64,000 bases of DNA from Mauremys mutica (Eukaryota > Chordata > Testudines > Geoemydidae). Shown one piece after another: positions 22,209 to 34,228 of this stretch. The position numbers and the translations under genes were made by a program. Under the pieces are notes generated by a model. The model was not told the origin of the DNA, ran no database searches, and saw nothing but the letters and a program-made list of their open reading frames with translations. The DNA lies in the NCBI RefSeq assembly GCF_020497125.1, contig NC_059081.1:17083105-17147104 (forward strand), given 5' to 3'. Position 1 is the first letter of the stretch. Each line of letters starts with the position of its first letter.

Positions 22209-23697
22209 GCTCGGACGGAGACTCGGCGCTCTAGGAGAGGGGCGGAGGCTCCAGGAGAGGGGCGGAGGCGGGAGCCTCCGCTTTTCTCTTGGGGGCCCCT
22301 GCGGAGCCCGGGGCCCGGGGCAAATTGCCCCCTTTGCCTCCCCCTCTGGGCGGCCCTGGGGAGCTCCGCGGGCCGCAGGGAAGAGCTCCGCGGGCCGCAT
22401 GCGGCCCGCGGGCCGCATGTTTGAGACCCCTGGGATATAGTGTGCTTGAACTTTCAGAATGCCTTTGACAAGGTACCTCACCAAAGACTCTTAAGTAAAG
22501 TATGCAGTCATGGGATAACAGGGAAGGTCCTCTCATGGATCAGTAACTGGTTAAAAGACAGCAGAAAAAGGGAAGGAATAAATGCTCATTTTTGAGAATG
22601 CAGAGAGGTAAACAGCAGTGTCCCACAGAGATCTTTACTGGGACCAATGTTGTTCAGCATACTCATCAGTGATCTGGAAAAAGGGGTAAAACAGTGAGAT
22701 TGCAAAGTTTGCAGATAAAATTATTTGGGATAGTCAAGGCCAAAGCAGACTGTGAAGAGTTACAAAAGGATCTCACAAAACTGGGTGACTGGGCAAGAAA
22801 ATGGCAGATGAAATTCAATGTTGATAAATGCAAAGTAAAAGACATTGGAAAATGTATTCCCAACTATACGTACAAAATGATCGGGTCTAAATTAGCTGTT
22901 ACCACTGAAGAAAGATCTTGGAGTCATTGTGGATAGTTCTCTGAAAACATCCACTCAATGTGCAGTGGCAGTCAAAAAAGCAAACAGAATGTTAGGAATC
23001 ATTAGGAAAAGGATAGATAATAAGACATTAAATATTACAATGCCATTATATAAACCTATGGTATACCCACACTTTGAATACTGTGTGCAGTTTTGGTAGC
23101 CCCATCCCAAAAAAGATATATCAGGAATGGAAAAGGGAAAAAGAAGGGCAACCAAAATGATTAAGGCCATGGAACAGCTTCCAGACTGGGATTGTTCATC
23201 TTAGAAAGGAGATGACTAGAGGGGGATATGATAGAGGTCTATAGAATCATGAATGGAGTGGAAAAAGTGAATAAGGAAGTGTTATTTATCCCTTCACAGA
23301 ACAGAACAATCAGGGGTCACCCAATTAAATTAATAGGCAGTGGGTTTAAAACAAACAAAAGGAAGTACTTCACACAATGCACAGTCAACATGTGGAAGTC
23401 ATTGCAAGGGGATGTTGTGAAGACCAAATCTATAAATGAATTAAAAAAAACTAGATAAGTTCATGGAGGACAGGTCCACCAATGGCTATTAGCCAATATG
23501 GTCAGGGATGCCAACCCATGCTCTGGGTGTCCCTAAGCCTCTTACTGCCACATGCTGGGACTGGATGACAGGGAATGGATTACTTGATGATTGCCCTGTT
23601 CTATTTATTCCCTTTGAAGCATTTGGCATTGGCCACTGTTGGGAGAGAGGCTACTGGGCTAGATGGACCTGATCCAGTATGGCCATTAGGTTCTTCT

Positions 23698-26640
23698 CCT
23701 GCCCAAAGGTACACCCAGGCAACCTAGTAGGATTTCAATGGCACAGAATGTGGCCTTACAGTTTGACCCGTTCTGCAGCTGTTCTGCATGTTAAGCTTCC
23801 AGTGAAGTCACTGGGAGTTGTACACATGAAACAGATACAGAATCAGGGCCAGCTTGGGGAGCCTATAGCAGGCAAAAAGTTCCAAGGGAGCAGCTAAAGG
23901 CAATACACAGATATTGAGGGGGAAGGTCTCAGGTGGGAAAAGTTAATAAACTTAGTTCAAAGTTACATCGAGCAATAACAGTACCTGACTTGCAAGGAAA
24001 TGCTTTTTCATTTTTATTCTGGAACTTGTAGCAACCTGACATTTCTTAAAGATGTAAAATGCAAAGTGAATTTAGTGTAAAAATGCCGAGACCATGAAAT
24101 AAGCCAGCTGCAGCTAGGAAATTCAAATTAACATTCACATCTCCAACTTTAATCAAGTGCCGGTGTGGTTTCCTTTGCCAACAATGGTGCAAGGTGAAGC
24201 TGGAGGCATTTGTTCTTCTCTCAGTAATTGCATACACGTAGCTCCCACCTACACACCTCCTTCTCCTTGACACAAACTAACTTCTGAAGGACCACCTGTT
24301 CCACAAAGCATTCCAGCTAGAAAGGCCACCCATCACTCTGTTTATTCACTGTATCATATGCGGGCTCTTAAGTCTGTAAGCTCTTTAGGGCAGTAGTTAG
24401 TTTTTTTATTTAGCACATTTTACATTTTATAATGTGTAGCGTATGCTTACGATGCTCTATCTATTATAGCAGATTTGTGTCTGGTGGACCCAGCTGTGTC
24501 CTGCTCTTTGTTGTTTCTATCACATGCCAAACGTTATTTCAACACAATGAGCCAAAGGTAGGCCTTGTGTAAGTAAGTGCACTTCCCGAGAAAAACTCTG
24601 GACTAAATTCAATGGTGATGTAAGCTACATGTCAGGCATGACTGGGTTTGAAAACTACTCTAAGTGGCAAAGTAGTGTAACTTGCACCACCTTGCCATTT
24701 CTTGAGTATGCAAAATAAGTGCAGCTTGCTGTTAATCCCATTCACCAGGATTTTCCCCATTACTTGCCTTTGACATGGACATTTTGCAAACCTATCTGCA
24801 TGTTTAACACCCACTGAACAACAGATCTGTGCTAGTTACACTACTTTAATACTTATACCCATCAAGTACATTGAACTATCATTTATGTCATTGCTGAATT
24901 TGGTCCTGTCATTGGTGTTATTTCTCTCTCTCTCTCTTTTAAAAAGAAACACATTGTGGGAAGTGCAAAGACACATATTACTCCTCTGAGAACTATAAAG
25001 CAGCTCCTCTCCCATGTAAACAGGGGATGAAATCTATATTTTACAAAAAACAGGTAATAATGTCTGTTTAGGTCCCCACTGCTTCCTGTGAACATTTGAG
25101 CCAGAGTCTCCCCTCTGCATGGAACAGGAATATAGAAGCAGAACCCTCTCCCATAGCACACGCAATCCAGTGGAAAGTCAGGGAGGCAGCACCACAACTT
25201 TCTTCCCCGCTCACTAGGGCTCTGTCAGTTCCAGCCTGAAGGGGACGGTGGCATGCTGTATGGTACATGCCCCTCCAGATTTCAAGCTGTAACCCATTTT
25301 AGTGAGTGCTGTCTCCATCTCTGCACCTTCTGCTCCCAACAAACAGGAGTCACAGAGGGTTGGAATCCATTTTCATTATGGAACTTCAGGCACTGTGGGG
25401 TTTGAATACTGCACAAGACAAAAAACACTTTTTCCTCCAAGACACTGCAACAGTAAATCCATCAGGGTTTTTCTACATGAGGAGAATCATTTCCCATAAC
25501 AAATACTATCGCTTGCATGTGTACTCTGAATCCCTATGGTAAGTCGAGGCATATATAAGCTGAAGACATTTTTAAAAAAAGATACAGTACTTGACATGCA
25601 CAGTAACCAGTTTTCAAAAGCTAGTATTAACAGCTCAAGCCTTGATTTATTTACATCAGTGTAAACCTGGAGTAACTTCACTGGAGTTAACATGCAGTTT
25701 AAAGACAGGTTAAGCACCATGTTTCTGTGCTTCTAGTCTGTGGACCTGATTCTAATCTTACCTGACTTTTGCATCATGGTAATTCCAATTTATCTCATTG
25801 ACTTCAGTTATTCTGATTTACGCTGGTGCAAGTGAGAGCAGAGTCAGACCTTGTGTCTTCTCTATGCCGAAATGCAAGATGAAGTAATTTTCCCCATCAT
25901 GAGGTATATACTATACATTGCAAGACTAAGGCATTCTAAAGGAAGTGGTAACAGAAAAGTGCCACTGTAATATACAGTTTTAGTGAGGCAGAAAGTGAGC
26001 AGTAAATAGCATACAACTAGGCTAACTGGATCTCATTCCTTCGACTTGTCTTAATCCACCATATAATTTAACCTACTCTAAATAAACAAGAACTGGTTCA
26101 GACAGCATATTTCCCTCTTACAGTTGCTTCTGGGTGCTCAATAATCACATTAAAATGGTTTAAACTTTAAAAGAAATAATCTTGCCTCTAGGGATTTCTA
26201 CTTTCCAGAAATGTTACATATTATTATATATGAAAGAAAATAAGACAGAGTTCAAAGCTGAGCTGACTGTGCTACTATATACATTGGACTTTCTATTTTA
26301 ACTAGTGTGACAAGCAATGATAGGTGGCTTTATCAGTCAACATTTCCAGTGGAATAAAGGGCCAGAAATCTCAAACCTAAACACTCAAAACAAGGTAAAC
26401 AGGAGTTAGAAGATATTTTCCTCTCCGTTTTCAATGCAGATTCATTTTCTTCTGCTCTTTTAATATTTGAATAATCAATCAACGCTTCGGTCCAAAAAAA
26501 TTCTCCTCTCAAGACAGAGCTGTATGGCTGTTATCCTTAACACTGAAAATAACAACTAAGGGATAGATTAAAGTAGTAGTATAAATTCAAATTAATTCTA
26601 TTTTAAATACTAAACCCAGACATCCCCAAACTATTCTCTA
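23698..26640. other. Intergenic sequence with relic repeats
   Basis: No gene found. A (TC)n tract of about 16 bp is at 24921-24937. Worn stretches of the family containing gtgtaaacctggagtaactt occur near 25660-25680 and 25790-25850. The open frames here show no domain. Confidence 0.5.
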
Positions 26641-26644
26641 ACCC

Positions 26645-26870
26645 TTGCTTCAGTGTTCATTCCATACCAACATACCGTATGACTTGCCAAACCAGATCAG
26701 ACTACTGGTCCTTTTAGTCAGCTGGCAATCCTCTTTCTGGTAATGGACAGCACCTCATCAGAGAAAGGCAGGCACTTTCCTATCCTGCCCAACCAACTGT
26801 GTAATGCATCTGGGGAGGGTATGAAGCCTGTCCTTGCTCTACAGGTGATTACTTTACCCCCTGAAGCAAG
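26645..26870 (-). mobile_element. Diverged CR1 3' end, minus strand
   Basis: The plus-strand text gccaaaccagatcagactac, then tggtcctttt and ggtaatggacagcacctcat, resembles the reverse complement of the CR1 3' region that reads ctgggctagatggacc...agtatgg in younger copies at 7870-7915 and 23650-23690. Heavy divergence suggests an old insertion. Confidence 0.55.
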
Positions 26871-28467
26871 ACATCAGATTACACTCATCATTAATTTAGC
26901 TTGCAAAGCTACAAACATTAGAGGTCATAAAATTACCCAGCCCTTTTACAAATCCAGCCACAGTATTTATCACAATGACCTTGTGCAGTCCTGATTTCCA
27001 CAGGCTGACAATACATTATTGCCTCTTATTAATGATGGGCCCCAAGCCAAAACATTGAGGGATGTTTACTTTGGATCTATGGTTCTGGGGTGGCCTGTCT
27101 CTATTTCTTATTAGTTCTTATTAGTTCTTTAGCTTCAACAACTGTCTGCCTATTTTGTTTTCATAACACTAAAACACATGCTTAAAGTTTTGAGTAGTGC
27201 CATTAACTTCAACTGATTATACCTACTGCATCAGGACTGCAGAAGATCTTTGAGATAATTTATGGGGGCTGGCTTTGTAAATTTTACTGTGCCTAGTACT
27301 TGCAGCTCTGCAAGCTAAATTGAGGGCTCTAGTGGGAATTTCAAAAGCACCTCTGTGAGTTAAGAGCACTAATCCCATTGAAGCTGGTGCATTGGTTCAG
27401 TATTGATTTAGAGAGAAGCCGACCATTTACCTTATCCCCAACACACTTCCTGCAAAACTTACATGTTGCTTAGAGATCTCCCATACCACAACTGACATGG
27501 CAGCATGGCTACTAATAGTCATACAAAGAGATTTATAAAATTCCTAGGCACAAAAAACACCTTAACTCTGCCTTGCAATGACACCATACATAATCATGTT
27601 TATGGTTAGCAGTAATACCATCTGTAGCCCCAGGTTAAAAAGCCACATTTGATTTTTTTCCCCATTTTTCCCCCTCATCGTGTCCCTATAGGTCTGGACA
27701 CTGTGCTGTCAGGGGCCACCATCTTCTTTGAAGGCAGCTTTGCTTCATTCCTATTATTCCCAATAGAATGCAGTGGCCATTTTGAAAGAGGGCATCTTAA
27801 CTCAAAGGCACCTATGGTCTCAGTCCTATTTAAAACAATTGGAAATGGCAGAGATTTTAAAAGGGGGAGGTCCTTTGTAGACTTGTCTAATAATGTCCTT
27901 CTATAATCAGTCTCAGCTGAAGAAGAAACTTTCCACTATGTAAAAAAATGGCAAAAAATACCATTAATCCCACAAAAAAATGTAAGTACTCAATGCATGA
28001 TATTTTAGTTAGTTTAAGTATAAGGGAAGTTTGAAGAGTTTGCATTATTCCAGTATTAAGATCATTCAGGACAAAGAAATAGCTGCACAGATGGTGCTAA
28101 ATCTCTTGAAAGACTAATTTTAAAATTAATTTTAACTCAAATTAATTAACTAATATACTTGCAAATTTGCAGAAATTCATTCTGTTCTCAAAGAGTAAGT
28201 TCTGTAGTTTTGGGGGAAGATGCACTGTATTCTTCATACATAATCCAATGGGTGAATCTCTGCTGTCAATGCGAAAACTCAGCTAGCCCCTAACTATGGA
28301 ACCACAAGTAGCACTACCTTAATATTTGTTTTTCTTGATCAAAATATAGATATGAAATGCAACAATGGCACGGTAAGTATGGCTTGTCTTTCTGCAGTGT
28401 TCAATTCACAGTTTTGAATACACCCTTGAAATGAATGGAATGACACCAGGGACAAAGTTGGCAAATG
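26871..28467. other. Intergenic sequence, nothing recognised
   Basis: AT-rich and non-coding. The direct repeat ttattagttcttattagttc near 27109-27128 is a tiny local duplication. Confidence 0.5.
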
Positions 28468-28660
28468 GCCAAGATTTGCAAAGTGAACAGTGATTCTGGA
28501 TGCTTCAATCTTTGAATGCTCAATTTAAGACTCCTTAAAGGGGCTTGGTTTTCAGAAGGACTTTCAACACATTTGGAAATGAGGTTGTACTTGGATGCCC
28601 AAAGTTGGGCATCCTAAAAATGATCCACTCAGAATCCCCGATCACTTGAAAATCCTGGCT
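28468..28660. repeat. Foldback relic, ttttcaaaagtgact family
   Basis: The left end ggccaagatttgcaaagtga and right end atcacttgaaaatcctggct are inverted relatives. The interior holds ggatgcccaaagttgggcat, itself palindromic. It resembles the better-preserved element at 41355-41552. Non-coding. Confidence 0.55.
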
Positions 28661-30130
28661 TGTGGGTTTTAAAGATGGAATATAAATAGGTTTGTAAGGA
28701 TTAGATTTTTATCTGTAAACATCAGTAAACACTGATTATACTCTACACACACAAGCCAATCAAAACATTTCCAGTGATAATAATCAAAATGTACAGTTAG
28801 GCAACATAAGAAAAATGCTGCTGAGAACTTAGAGTTCGATTTAAGGATATTTACTTTGCATATGTTGACATGTGATGTTGACGATTTGTGCTTTAATGGT
28901 TACAAAGCTTTAACTTTTTGAATCTCAAAGTCCACTGTCATTAAACTGGTCCCCCTATAATTTCTCATAACCGTGAACATTTAAATTAATAAAAATCTAA
29001 AATGTGCTTAAACAAACATTGATGTTATCCATCAAAATTATTAAAAAAATGAACTCTGCCAAGCCTAGACATAAAACAATTAATGTAAAGTATATTAATC
29101 ACTTCATCAGCTTTTGGTTACATAGTGTCCTTAATAAAGCAATTTGTCAGATTATTTGATATAAGTTAACTTGAAATTATATATAAATATACATTTTCTA
29201 TGGCTGAAGGAAGAGGAGACCAATGAACTCCTATGGTGTCAGATTCCTTACCTTTCAACAGCAAGTGGTGAATACAGATCACAACCTAACAAAGATACAC
29301 ACTCTTGAACGATATATGTTGTTAAGCATACAAGCAGTGGGACAGTCCTAGAACATGAGAAACTGATACTTCATGAAGATGTGGCGAAGCAAGCAAATTC
29401 AGAGCTTTATAGGTTTAAGTGCGATAAAATGAATATCATATTTTAAAGGAATTCAGCACATAATTCCTACTACATGTGTTGTATGTTGATTGCTGGAAAC
29501 ATTGAGCTGTATGTCCTCTAGCTGCTGAATTTCACACAAGAAACAGCCAATTTGGGAGGTCTGTGAACCAGATATAGCAATAATTCAACCGTGCTGTTAT
29601 TCGGGCATAAATCAAAACCTCTGCAGCCTGCTGAGGCAGCAGTGGCCTGAGCTTTGCTGAATTCCTATGCTGATAATAAAGTCTTGACAATGTGGTTGAT
29701 GTGGCACTCAAAGGAAAGCTTCAAGCCACAGATGAAACCAAGATTACAAGCTGGTTAGAAAGTAAATAACGGTCCCATGAAATGGAACCATAAATGAAAA
29801 AAATGCTACTCAGCCAGTGATGGGAGCCAACTATAATTCAATATGATTCAAAATTCAGTCAAAGAGTCAGTATCACAGTGCAACCCAACTTACAAAACAA
29901 AACACATGGGAAGAAATATACTCAAACCTGAGCATGTATAACAACAGTAGGAGGAACAGGTATTAGTTGGTAACTGAATGCATATGTGACAAAGTACCTA
30001 CAGAATGGGCATACACTTAGTATATGTTTCTGATGTAAGTTACCCTGGTGTAAATCAGGAACTACTCCATTAAAGTCAATGGAGTTTAACTGGTGTAAAA
30101 CAAGCAAATGAGATCAGATTCAAGCCATCA
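28661..30130. other. Intergenic sequence with a small foldback relic
   Basis: No gene. Near 30040-30100 the text ccctggtgtaaatcaggaac, a core attaaagtcaatggagttta and actggtgtaaaac forms a worn foldback common in this genome. Nothing else is recognised. Confidence 0.5.
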
Positions 30131-30135
30131 CAGTG

Positions 30136-30250
30136 GTCAGATTCTGCCACCTTTACTTATGTGGAGAAGTACCTTTCTGCATAATCAGTCTCACTGAAGT
30201 TATTGGGACTACTCATGGAGTAAGCGTGAGTAAAGATAGAAAATTCTAGC
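30136..30250. repeat. Foldback relic related to the agggccagattgtg family
   Basis: It begins tcagattctgccacctttac and carries a core similar to agtcccattgatttcagtga (here agtctcactgaagttattgg). Its layout resembles 6555-6688 and 62666-62797, but the right end is worn. Confidence 0.45.
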
Positions 30251-30273
30251 CCACTATCTTTAGTAGAGTTTGT

Positions 30274-30923
30274 CATGAGTTTGCCATGTGAATAGATTGT
30301 CTATGGAAAATGCAGTTTCTGCAAAAATCAAAATTTTCCATAGGGAAATTTCAGTTTTGAAAAAAAAAATCAGTATTTCATTGGGAAAGTTTAAACAAAA
30401 TATTTCATTTCAGGTCAAGTTGCCCTATATAGCAATGTTTCAGATTGTCAAAACAAATAGAAATGTTTTGTTTTGGGTCAGTTTGACATTAATCTGTCCA
30501 GCTGAGTTGCCATGATGCCTCAGTGGGAGTTATTGTCTGGGTGCCCCCATTCTCATCTGTCAGCCAGGCTTCCTGGCTGGATATTTCCCTAGATGCCCCA
30601 CAGTTTCCCTGGTTGAGCCACCTTGGTGGATCACGTGAGATGTAATCCTGCCAGAGAGCTTGACCATTGAGAAAAATGGAGGCATGAGGTACTTAAACTA
30701 CAACTCCCATGGGCATCACAGCAACTCATAGGACTCAATTCAAACCCAAAAGACTCAATTCACTTCAACAAAATGAAATGTCTCAACATTTCTAAACTGA
30801 ATTTTTGTATTCAACTTTCAGTTGCATGAAATTTTTGTCATTTCATCCCAACAAATTAAAAAAAAATTTCAAAATATCATAATTCCCCACAGGATGGAAA
30901 TTCTCATTTTTGTCCAGCTCTAG
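30274..30923. mobile_element. Long foldback DNA element, AGAGCTGG-type
   Basis: About 650 bp. The left arm (30274-30420) contains attttccatagggaaatttc and aaacaaaatatttcatttca. The right arm (30760-30923) carries inverted relatives such as acaaaatgaaatgtctcaac and ggatggaaattctcattttt, ending gtccagctctag. The centre (30500-30700) is unique and GC-richer, with actacaactcccatgggcat at 30698-30717. It has no coding capacity. Shorter relatives occur at 12856-12953, 32020-32097 and elsewhere in the window. Confidence 0.6.
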
Positions 30924-32019
30924 GGTTTAAATCTCCAAGGAACTCCACAAAACACCTAAACGGAGCCACAGAGGCATCATCATCTGTTATTCATTAGAGT
31001 GCTTTAATTAACATGGACATTTCAACCTTCTAATAACGTGGAACAATTTGTTCACAGAACAACTTCGCTAAGGGCCAAATCTTGCTCAACTTACATACAC
31101 AAGTCATCCCACTGAATTAAATCGACAATGAGTAAAACTGGCAAGATTTGTCCTAGTAAGAGGAGAATCATTACAACTGGAACTGCAGTTTGCATGATGC
31201 AAACCTTTGCAAAAAATTGAGACTGTCTTATTATTTAAATATAAACAATATTCCATTGTATTATCACTGCCTGGGAGGGACAGAGTGGAAGGATTTCTGT
31301 TGGTATATACACACACCATACATGTATGTCACTGAAGACACATAGGAGTGCAATGAACAGTTATGAGTTGGTTTTGGATTCAGTCAGAGAAGCCATTAAC
31401 CCTGAAATGTGATCGCGTTGTCAGTTATCTTTGCCAAACTGGAGTTTCAAATTAGGAAAAATATACTGCATGCTCAGAAACAGTAAGAGGTAGTTTTCCC
31501 TCAGCCCTACCAAAGATTTTCACTTGTAAGAAAATCTCTGAAGTATTATGATAGTGAAAACAAGCTCTTTGGAAAACAACTTGGAAACTGTCTCAGGCCA
31601 AAATTACCCTGTTCTATTTCTACATCAGGGAAAACATTCATTGGTGTCATAAAAATTGCCTGGATTAATACAGACAGTTGCCCAGAAAGCCAGTTGCTGT
31701 TGCTCCTGGGGAATCTGAATGCTTCACAATTATCCTGATTCATTTCTTATATGGGTCAAATGGACCCCAAGAAGGAGCGTGGATGACCAGCTTGTGAGGG
31801 TCAGAGAGAAAAGACAACTAAAACTAAGAAAGGGGTCAGTTATTCAGAGTAGATGAGCCTTGACAAGCATTTTAAGGAAACCTACAAAAGTAACTTGTCT
31901 GGTATCAGATGATCTATCCCCAAAGACCCCTGGCTCACATGAGTCCTGGTCAATAAGTATGTTCCATGTAAGCTGTATAATTTTGACCAGGACTGTTACA
32001 GCATAAGGCAGATTACAGC
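30924..32019. other. Intergenic sequence, nothing recognised
   Basis: Non-coding by eye, with worn repeat text only. Confidence 0.5.
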
Positions 32020-32097
32020 AGAGTTGGTTGAAAGTTTTCCAATTTTTAAATCTCAGAATTTCTCACAGGATGGAAATTCTATTTTTAACCAGCTCCA
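32020..32097. repeat. Short AGAGCTGG-type foldback
   Basis: About 78 bp from agagttggttgaaagttttc to ctatttttaaccagctcc. It has inverted ends and an inner aggatggaaattct stretch also found in the right arm at 30890-30905. It looks like an internally deleted copy of the 30274-30923 family. Confidence 0.6.
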
Positions 32098-32637
32098 AAA
32101 TACAGTTTGTAACACCAGATGCTACTTTCATTTTGAGTCCCAAGTTGGAATAGATAAAGTCAGAACTCTAAAGGAAGCTTTTCTTTCAACCCCAGCTGTT
32201 TATGAAATGAATCTTTCTGGTTGTGCCTATCTAGAACCTTTCCACAGGTATTTTCTCATTTGTGTGTGTGCACAAACACACACTCAAAATAGAATCTGCA
32301 TCCACCACTGAAATATACACTGCTCAGTGATGCAACAGCATCCAACATATCAGGACAGGAAATTTGAAAGAATACCATATTCAACTGAACTTGCAGTATG
32401 GGATTCATAGTGGCACAATGTAGCAACCCAAACTGGATTACATCTCCCTGTATCTGCTCAATTCTTATGAAAAGTGACATGATCCTTAAAATTCACAAGC
32501 TTTCAACTGGTTGTACATATCAGGTAAAAGATAACACTTTGAACAATACAATGCTAACAGCTTGGGACTGGTTGAATTATCACACAGAAGGAAGAATCCC
32601 CTTCCAGATTCACCAACACTGCTTTCTGTGAGGGGGT
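32098..32637. other. Intergenic sequence, nothing recognised
   Basis: No coding pattern, apart from short chance open frames without motifs. Confidence 0.5.
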
Positions 32638-32890
32638 TTATAATACTTTGTATATGACACTTTTCATCTAAAGGTCTCAAAGCACTTTACAACCACACAT
32701 TAGAATCTCAAGGTTCACAATGTTTAGTGAGGTAGGGAAGTATTATCATCTTCATTTTACCGTGAGAAAATCGAGGAATAGAGTTTGAGAGAGATTTGAC
32801 CAAGGTCACAGAGTCGGGATTTGAACCCAGAACAGCTGATTTTGAATCCTTTGCACTAATCATTAGAAAACACAACATTCCTTCCCAGGA
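32638..32890 (-). mobile_element. MIR-like CORE-SINE, minus strand
   Basis: Plus-strand text includes ggtctcaaagcactttacaa (the 3' part), attatcatcttcattttacc, then gaccaaggtcacagagtcgg and gatttgaacccagaacagct. This is the reverse complement of the MIR core and its tRNA-like head (box B near 32818-32832). The order and spacing are complete for a CORE-SINE of about 250 bp, though diverged. Confidence 0.75.
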
Positions 32891-33645
32891 GGTCTCCTAA
32901 CCAACTACTAGCTAGACCTGTCTTTACCTAGTGTTTGACTGTAATACAACTGGAGGAGGGGTGGATATAGCCATTACTCCCATTGTAAAGTGCAATTTAT
33001 TACATTATAGTGCTACCCTCATTACAGTGTAGTGGTATCATTGAAGTTAATCCAATTGAGAATCACAGCAGTGTATGACTAAGCTGAAAGTATCAGAGCA
33101 CAGTTCATGAGCCACCAAAGAAACCATTTACTGCAGTTTGCTCTTAAAAGTAAAAGCCTCATTTTAAATTAAGTGAAAAACGTATTTTGTAAATGCTGGC
33201 TTGCTTGAAAAGAAACTATTCTCAAACTTCCTGCTCAGCTAAATACCATCACAGCTGCACATGCCAACCAAGTGCGTAGTCAGCTTGGGAATTATTCACA
33301 TAAATAAAGAGCACAGCTTGTAACATTGACTTTTTTTGATCAAAAAGTGTCCTGGGGACAACTGAACAGTTTGGATCAGGCAAAGGCTAAACTTCTGGTG
33401 GGCCTTTTATTATTTTCACAGAGTATTAGACTTTGTGAATACAAAGCTAGATGTACTCAAACTGATAATGACACATTCTAATAGTCTCTCTATCCCACAG
33501 ATGCTTCTTGAAAAAGTTGTTTTATTTACTTACTTTAGGAAGAACTTCTTTTAGTACAACTTGAAATACAATCAATCCTTTCATTAGCTGTTTTAATAGC
33601 ATCCCCAGGCCCAACATCCTTCACCACAAACCAAATAAGTTGGGG
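32891..33645. other. Intergenic sequence, possible conserved non-coding stretch
   Basis: No gene or delimited repeat. The stretch 33115-33330 is free of visible repeat text and has a complex, non-repetitive composition. Conservation cannot be judged from one sequence. Confidence 0.4.
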
Positions 33646-33775
33646 GTGATGGAACATTTGTATAGTGGAGGTGCTGAGAGCCATTGAACCAAACTATAAA
33701 CCCTGTATGTGATGGAAACCACTTCAAGCCAGGGGTTGCGGCAGAACCCTTAGTTCCAGCACCTATAAAATAAGT
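33646..33775 (+). repeat. Interspersed repeat, aggtgctgagagccattgaa family
   Basis: Contains aggtgctgagagccattgaa (33669 on), then aaccctgtatgtgatggaaa and cacttcaagccaggggttgc, and ends gttccagcacct. The ends aggtgctg and cagcacct are inverted. This wording is that of a common turtle interspersed repeat. It has no coding capacity. Confidence 0.6.
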
Positions 33776-34054
33776 TGGTGATTATTATTGGATAAAAAGG
33801 ACCTTTTCAAGGTTAAAAATACCCTGTTAAAAAGTACACTGATGCTAATAATATATTTCCCTTATTCAAAACTGAAAGAATTATTTAAAATCTAATGTAT
33901 TTTTCACCATCTGTTCTTTATTTCCATTTTGCATTCTAACTCAGATTGGAAAAAAATACAGAACAGCAAGTTTTCCTTTTATTTTTTTCTCCTTGCATGT
34001 TGTCATTCACCAATACAATGCCTTGGTTGCAAATGCCAGAAGGAGCAAAAACTT

Positions 34055-34228
34055 AGAATCACAGAATTGGAAGGGACCTCAGGAGGTCATCTAGTCTAAA
34101 CCCCTGCTCAAAGCAGGACCAATCCCCAGACAGATTTTTACCCCAGATCCCTAAATGGCTCCCTCAAGAATTGAACTCACAATCCTGGGTTTAATAGGCC
34201 AATGCTCAAACCACTGAGCTATCCTTCT
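34055..34228 (-). mobile_element. tRNA-derived turtle SINE with CR1-like tail
   Basis: The plus strand begins with the inverse of the CR1-like tail (agaatcacagaattggaagg, then gacctcaggaggtcatctag). It passes through a body containing ccccagatccctaaatggct and ends with the inverse tRNA-like head (box B within aattgaactcacaatcctgg; box A within aaccactgagctatcc). The order matches the copies at 5755-5942 and 60560-60744, but the tail is longer and closer to CR1, suggesting another subfamily. Confidence 0.88.

Larger units (their letters stand above)
21289..22432. mobile_element. GC-rich non-autonomous hAT-type transposon
   Basis: The element starts caggggtctcaaac (21289) and ends gtttgagacccctg (22432), perfect 14-bp inverted ends. 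Identical 8-bp duplications, ggatatag, flank it at 21281-21288 and 22433-22440. Eight-bp duplications and CAGgg...ccCTG ends fit hAT superfamily elements. The 1,144-bp interior is extremely rich in C, G and CpG, in sharp contrast to the AT-rich surroundings. It contains a minisatellite and a 55-bp-armed inverted repeat. No transposase motif exists in any frame. The 368-codon proline/arginine-rich open frame across it follows from base composition and stop-poor repeats. It inserted into an existing CR1, so it is the younger of the two. Confidence 0.9.
20739..23458 (+). pseudogene. CR1 ORF2 reverse transcriptase remnant, split by a hAT-type element
   Basis: At 20739-21167 the frame has LNDFFALVF, then SSGPDGIHPSVLKEL and VPDDWRISNVTSIFK, the conserved fingers region of CR1 reverse transcriptase. 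A frameshift leads to the frame at 21174, with SQHGFCKGKSCLINLLEF. The hAT-type insertion at 21289-22432 cuts the palm just before its first catalytic motif, which resumes at about 22441 as LNFQNAFDKVPHQRLLSK. The second catalytic motif at 22708-22719 reads FADK where an active enzyme has FADD. The C-terminal part (22800-23458) matches the remnant at 7047-7710. It is clearly inactive. Confidence 0.88.
19595..23697 (+). mobile_element. Long CR1 LINE copy with two nested insertions
   Basis: A plus-strand CR1 that keeps part of the endonuclease, most of the reverse transcriptase and the 3' end. It starts near 19595 (5' truncation) and ends near 23697 in text like gatggacctgatccagtatg followed by a worn ggttcttctcc. 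A 250-bp CR1 piece (19821-20070) and a 1,144-bp hAT-type element (21289-22432) sit inside it. Removing those and one copy of each duplication leaves about 2.7 kb of CR1. The many stops and frameshifts show it is dead. It shares its subfamily with the copy at 6960-7927. Confidence 0.9.

Noticed and set aside
21334..22440. A 368-codon open frame on the plus strand and long overlapping frames on the minus strand in the GC-rich block
   Set aside because: Stop codons are AT-rich, so a C/G-only minisatellite stays open in most frames. The predicted products are simple proline/arginine/glycine repeats with no domain, and the block is bounded by transposon ends.
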